DNA of 6,900 nucleotides from Eubacterium sp. TM05-53 (GTDB taxonomy: Bacteria; Bacillota_I; Bacilli_A; Erysipelotrichales; Erysipelotrichaceae): the NCBI RefSeq assembly GCF_003436425.1, contig NZ_QSPK01000091.1, positions 1-6,900 on the forward strand, in the 5' to 3' direction. Below are positions 5,939 through 6,900 of the stretch, one piece after another (position 1 is the stretch's first letter; each line of letters starts with the position of its first letter). The translations under genes were made by a program, and so were the position numbers. The notes under the pieces were generated by a model. The model ran no database searches. It saw only the letters and a program-made list of their open reading frames with translations, and was not told the DNA's origin.

Positions 5939-6789
5939 CAAACATTGCGATTATCGGACTTGGATTAATGGGAGCAAGTTTTGCGAAGAAACTAACACAC
6001 TTAAACTACAACGTTTATGGTATTGATGTTTCCGAGCAAACCATTGATAAAGCTAAAGAATTAAAAATCATCGTAGATGGTAGCACAAATCCTTTAGATG
6101 TCATTTCAAAGTGTGATACATTTATCTTCTGTTTATATCCAACGAAAATTCTTCCTTGGGTCGAAGTCTATCAAAATGATATTCCTAAACATTCATTATT
6201 GATGGATATCAGTGGTGTGAAGACAAATATTGTCAAACCCATTCAAGATGTATTACGAGAAGATCTTGAATTATTAAGCATTCACCCTATGTGTGGTAGA
6301 GAATCTCGTGGTATTGAATTTAGTGATGAAACCATTTTTAAAGGATCTAACTTTATTCTTGTTCCAACTCAAAAGAATAAAAGCGAAACTATTGAATCTG
6401 TAAAAGATTTAGCAACTCAAATGGAATTTGGTAGAATCTGTACATTATCTATTGAAGAGCATGATAAAATGATTGGCTTTTTATCTCAATTGACCCATGT
6501 CATTGCGGTATCCTTAATGAATACACATGACAATGCACACCTTGTAGAATATACAGGCGATAGCTTTCGGGATTTAACGCGTATCGCAAAAATCAATGAA
6601 GATTTATGGACCGAATTATTTATCATGAATAAAGATATTTTATTAGATGAAATCAATCAGTTTATTGATTCAATTTCTCACTTTAGAGATTCTTTAGAAC
6701 AAGAAGATACGCAGGAAATGAAGCGCTTATTCATTCAATCTACAAAGCGTAGAGACAAATTTAATAAAACCGATGCGAAGAAGAAATAA
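5935..6789 (+). CDS. tyrA: Prephenate dehydrogenase, without ACT domain
   Basis: TyrA oxidatively decarboxylates prephenate to 4-hydroxyphenylpyruvate, the committed step to tyrosine. The N-terminal Rossmann domain has GLGLMG (8-13) and an acidic Asp31 after the second strand (YGIDVS), which favours NAD+ over NADP+. Catalytic and substrate-binding motifs are HPMCGRE (His117), SQLTHVIA (His188) and SFRDLTRIA (Arg212, Arg216), followed by a Trp225-to-Asn232 stretch typical of the helical dimerisation domain. The protein ends at 284 residues with a Lys-rich tail. It therefore lacks the C-terminal ACT domain of the longer Bacillus-type TyrA, as well as a fused chorismate mutase. Arogenate use cannot be excluded from sequence. 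It overlaps aroA by ATGA, with a GGAAAGG RBS (5918-5924) ten bases upstream, and is the last gene before the terminator. Confidence 0.94.
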   Translation: MTNIAIIGLGLMGASFAKKLTHLNYNVYGIDVSEQTIDKAKELKIIVDGSTNPLDVISKCDTFIFCLYPTKILPWVEVYQNDIPKHSLLMDISGVKTNIVKPIQDVLREDLELLSIHPMCGRESRGIEFSDETIFKGSNFILVPTQKNKSETIESVKDLATQMEFGRICTLSIEEHDKMIGFLSQLTHVIAVSLMNTHDNAHLVEYTGDSFRDLTRIAKINEDLWTELFIMNKDILLDEINQFIDSISHFRDSLEQEDTQEMKRLFIQSTKRRDKFNKTDAKKK

Positions 6790-6807
6790 AAATCTTCTTC
6801 TTTTTTT
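6777..6807 (+). terminator. Intrinsic terminator of the aro operon
   Basis: GAAGAAGA (6777-6784) and TCTTCTTC (6793-6800) form an 8-bp stem with an 8-base A-rich loop, followed directly by seven T residues (6801-6807). The first arm lies in the last codons of tyrA and the stop codon lies in the loop. Confidence 0.8.
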
Positions 6808-6817
6808 ACACTTTTTT

Positions 6818-6826
6818 TGGCATAAT
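6818..6826 (+). promoter_or_regulatory. Candidate extended -10 promoter of the next transcription unit
   Basis: TGG followed by CATAAT (6821-6826) has the same extended -10 layout as the aro promoter and predicts a start near 6833. No good -35 is found at normal spacing; TTTACA (6805-6810) is far too close. It lies just after the aro terminator, as expected for an independent downstream gene. Confidence 0.4.
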
Positions 6827-6831
6827 AAGGG

Positions 6832-6861
6832 TTGGAGGTTTTAAGTGTGAATAAAACTTAG
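6832..6861 (+). other. Possible four-codon leader ORF with its own RBS
   Basis: TTGGAGG (6832-6838) is a strong Shine-Dalgarno. Eight bases later, GTG AAT AAA ACT TAG (6847-6861) would encode Met-Asn-Lys-Thr. A GTG at 6845 meets a stop at once. This may be a short leader peptide upstream of a gene beyond the window, or a chance RBS-like site. No longer frame can start here. Confidence 0.2.
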
Positions 6862-6877
6862 AAAAATATAAAAAAAA

Positions 6878-6900
6878 GGCCGCACTAAAAAGAGGTGGTC
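6878..6900 (+). promoter_or_regulatory. Edge hairpin holding a near-perfect Shine-Dalgarno sequence
   Basis: GGCCGC-(A)-CT (6878-6886) can pair with AGGTGGTC (6893-6900) in RNA. That gives eight pairs, two of them G-U, around a bulged A and a six-base loop, with an A7 tract just before. The 3' arm includes GAGGTGGTC, one base different from the anti-SD complement GAGGTGATC. It is either the masked RBS of a gene starting just past 6900 or a terminator whose T-tract is cut off. Confidence 0.35.

Noticed and set aside
6871..6900. T-box antiterminator motif, because AGAGGTGGTC loosely resembles AGGGTGGTACCGCG
   Set aside because: Only about 90 bases separate it from the aro terminator, too little for the Stem I region, and the core T-box sequence does not match.

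Overview
The window looks like the chromosome of a low-GC Gram-positive bacterium (Bacillota). It is AT-rich by eye, and most genes have purine-rich AGGAG-type ribosome binding sites. Promoters are SigA-like, the code is standard (TGA is used as a stop, TGG for Trp), and there is a lipoprotein of the Ltp type common in this phylum. An Erysipelotrichia- or Clostridia-like host is a reasonable guess, but the sequence alone does not fix the genus.

Left part (1-1900): first comes the C-terminal remnant of a membrane-attached eukaryote-like Ser/Thr kinase. It keeps the activation segment, the APE motif, the rest of the C-lobe and three transmembrane helices. The region that should hold the catalytic loop is broken by in-frame stops and apparent frameshifts. 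Next is a secreted lipoprotein with three 50-residue Ltp repeats; characterised relatives block phage DNA injection. A small alpha/beta hydrolase follows, and its ATG lies exactly where transcription should start. A strong hairpin terminator ends this part.

Middle (1875-2566): an HD-domain metal-dependent phosphohydrolase gene runs leftward and converges on the hydrolase. The two genes overlap by 6 bp, and both stop codons lie in the terminator loop. The HD gene also appears leaderless: a perfect TATAAT ends 6 nt before its ATG. Between it and the rightward aro operon lies a perfect 9-1-9 palindrome that covers the -35 regions of both divergent promoters and could serve as a shared operator.

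Right part (2516-6807): a compact operon aroB-aroC-aroA-tyrA with 11, 4 and 4 bp overlaps. An extended -10 promoter drives it and an intrinsic terminator closes it. It encodes 3-dehydroquinate synthase, EPSP synthase and chorismate synthase of the shikimate pathway, then prephenate dehydrogenase, which sends chorismate-derived prephenate toward tyrosine. The gene order is not the reaction order, and the other shikimate enzymes are not in the window. TyrA lacks an ACT regulatory domain.

Right edge (6808-6900): a new transcription unit seems to start here, with an extended -10 and a four-codon mini-ORF behind a good ribosome binding site. A hairpin at the very end contains a near-perfect Shine-Dalgarno sequence, suggesting that the next gene starts just outside the window. 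The most unusual signals are the two apparently leaderless genes, the convergent stop codons inside one terminator loop, and the divergent operator. No wholly new multi-gene system is evident.
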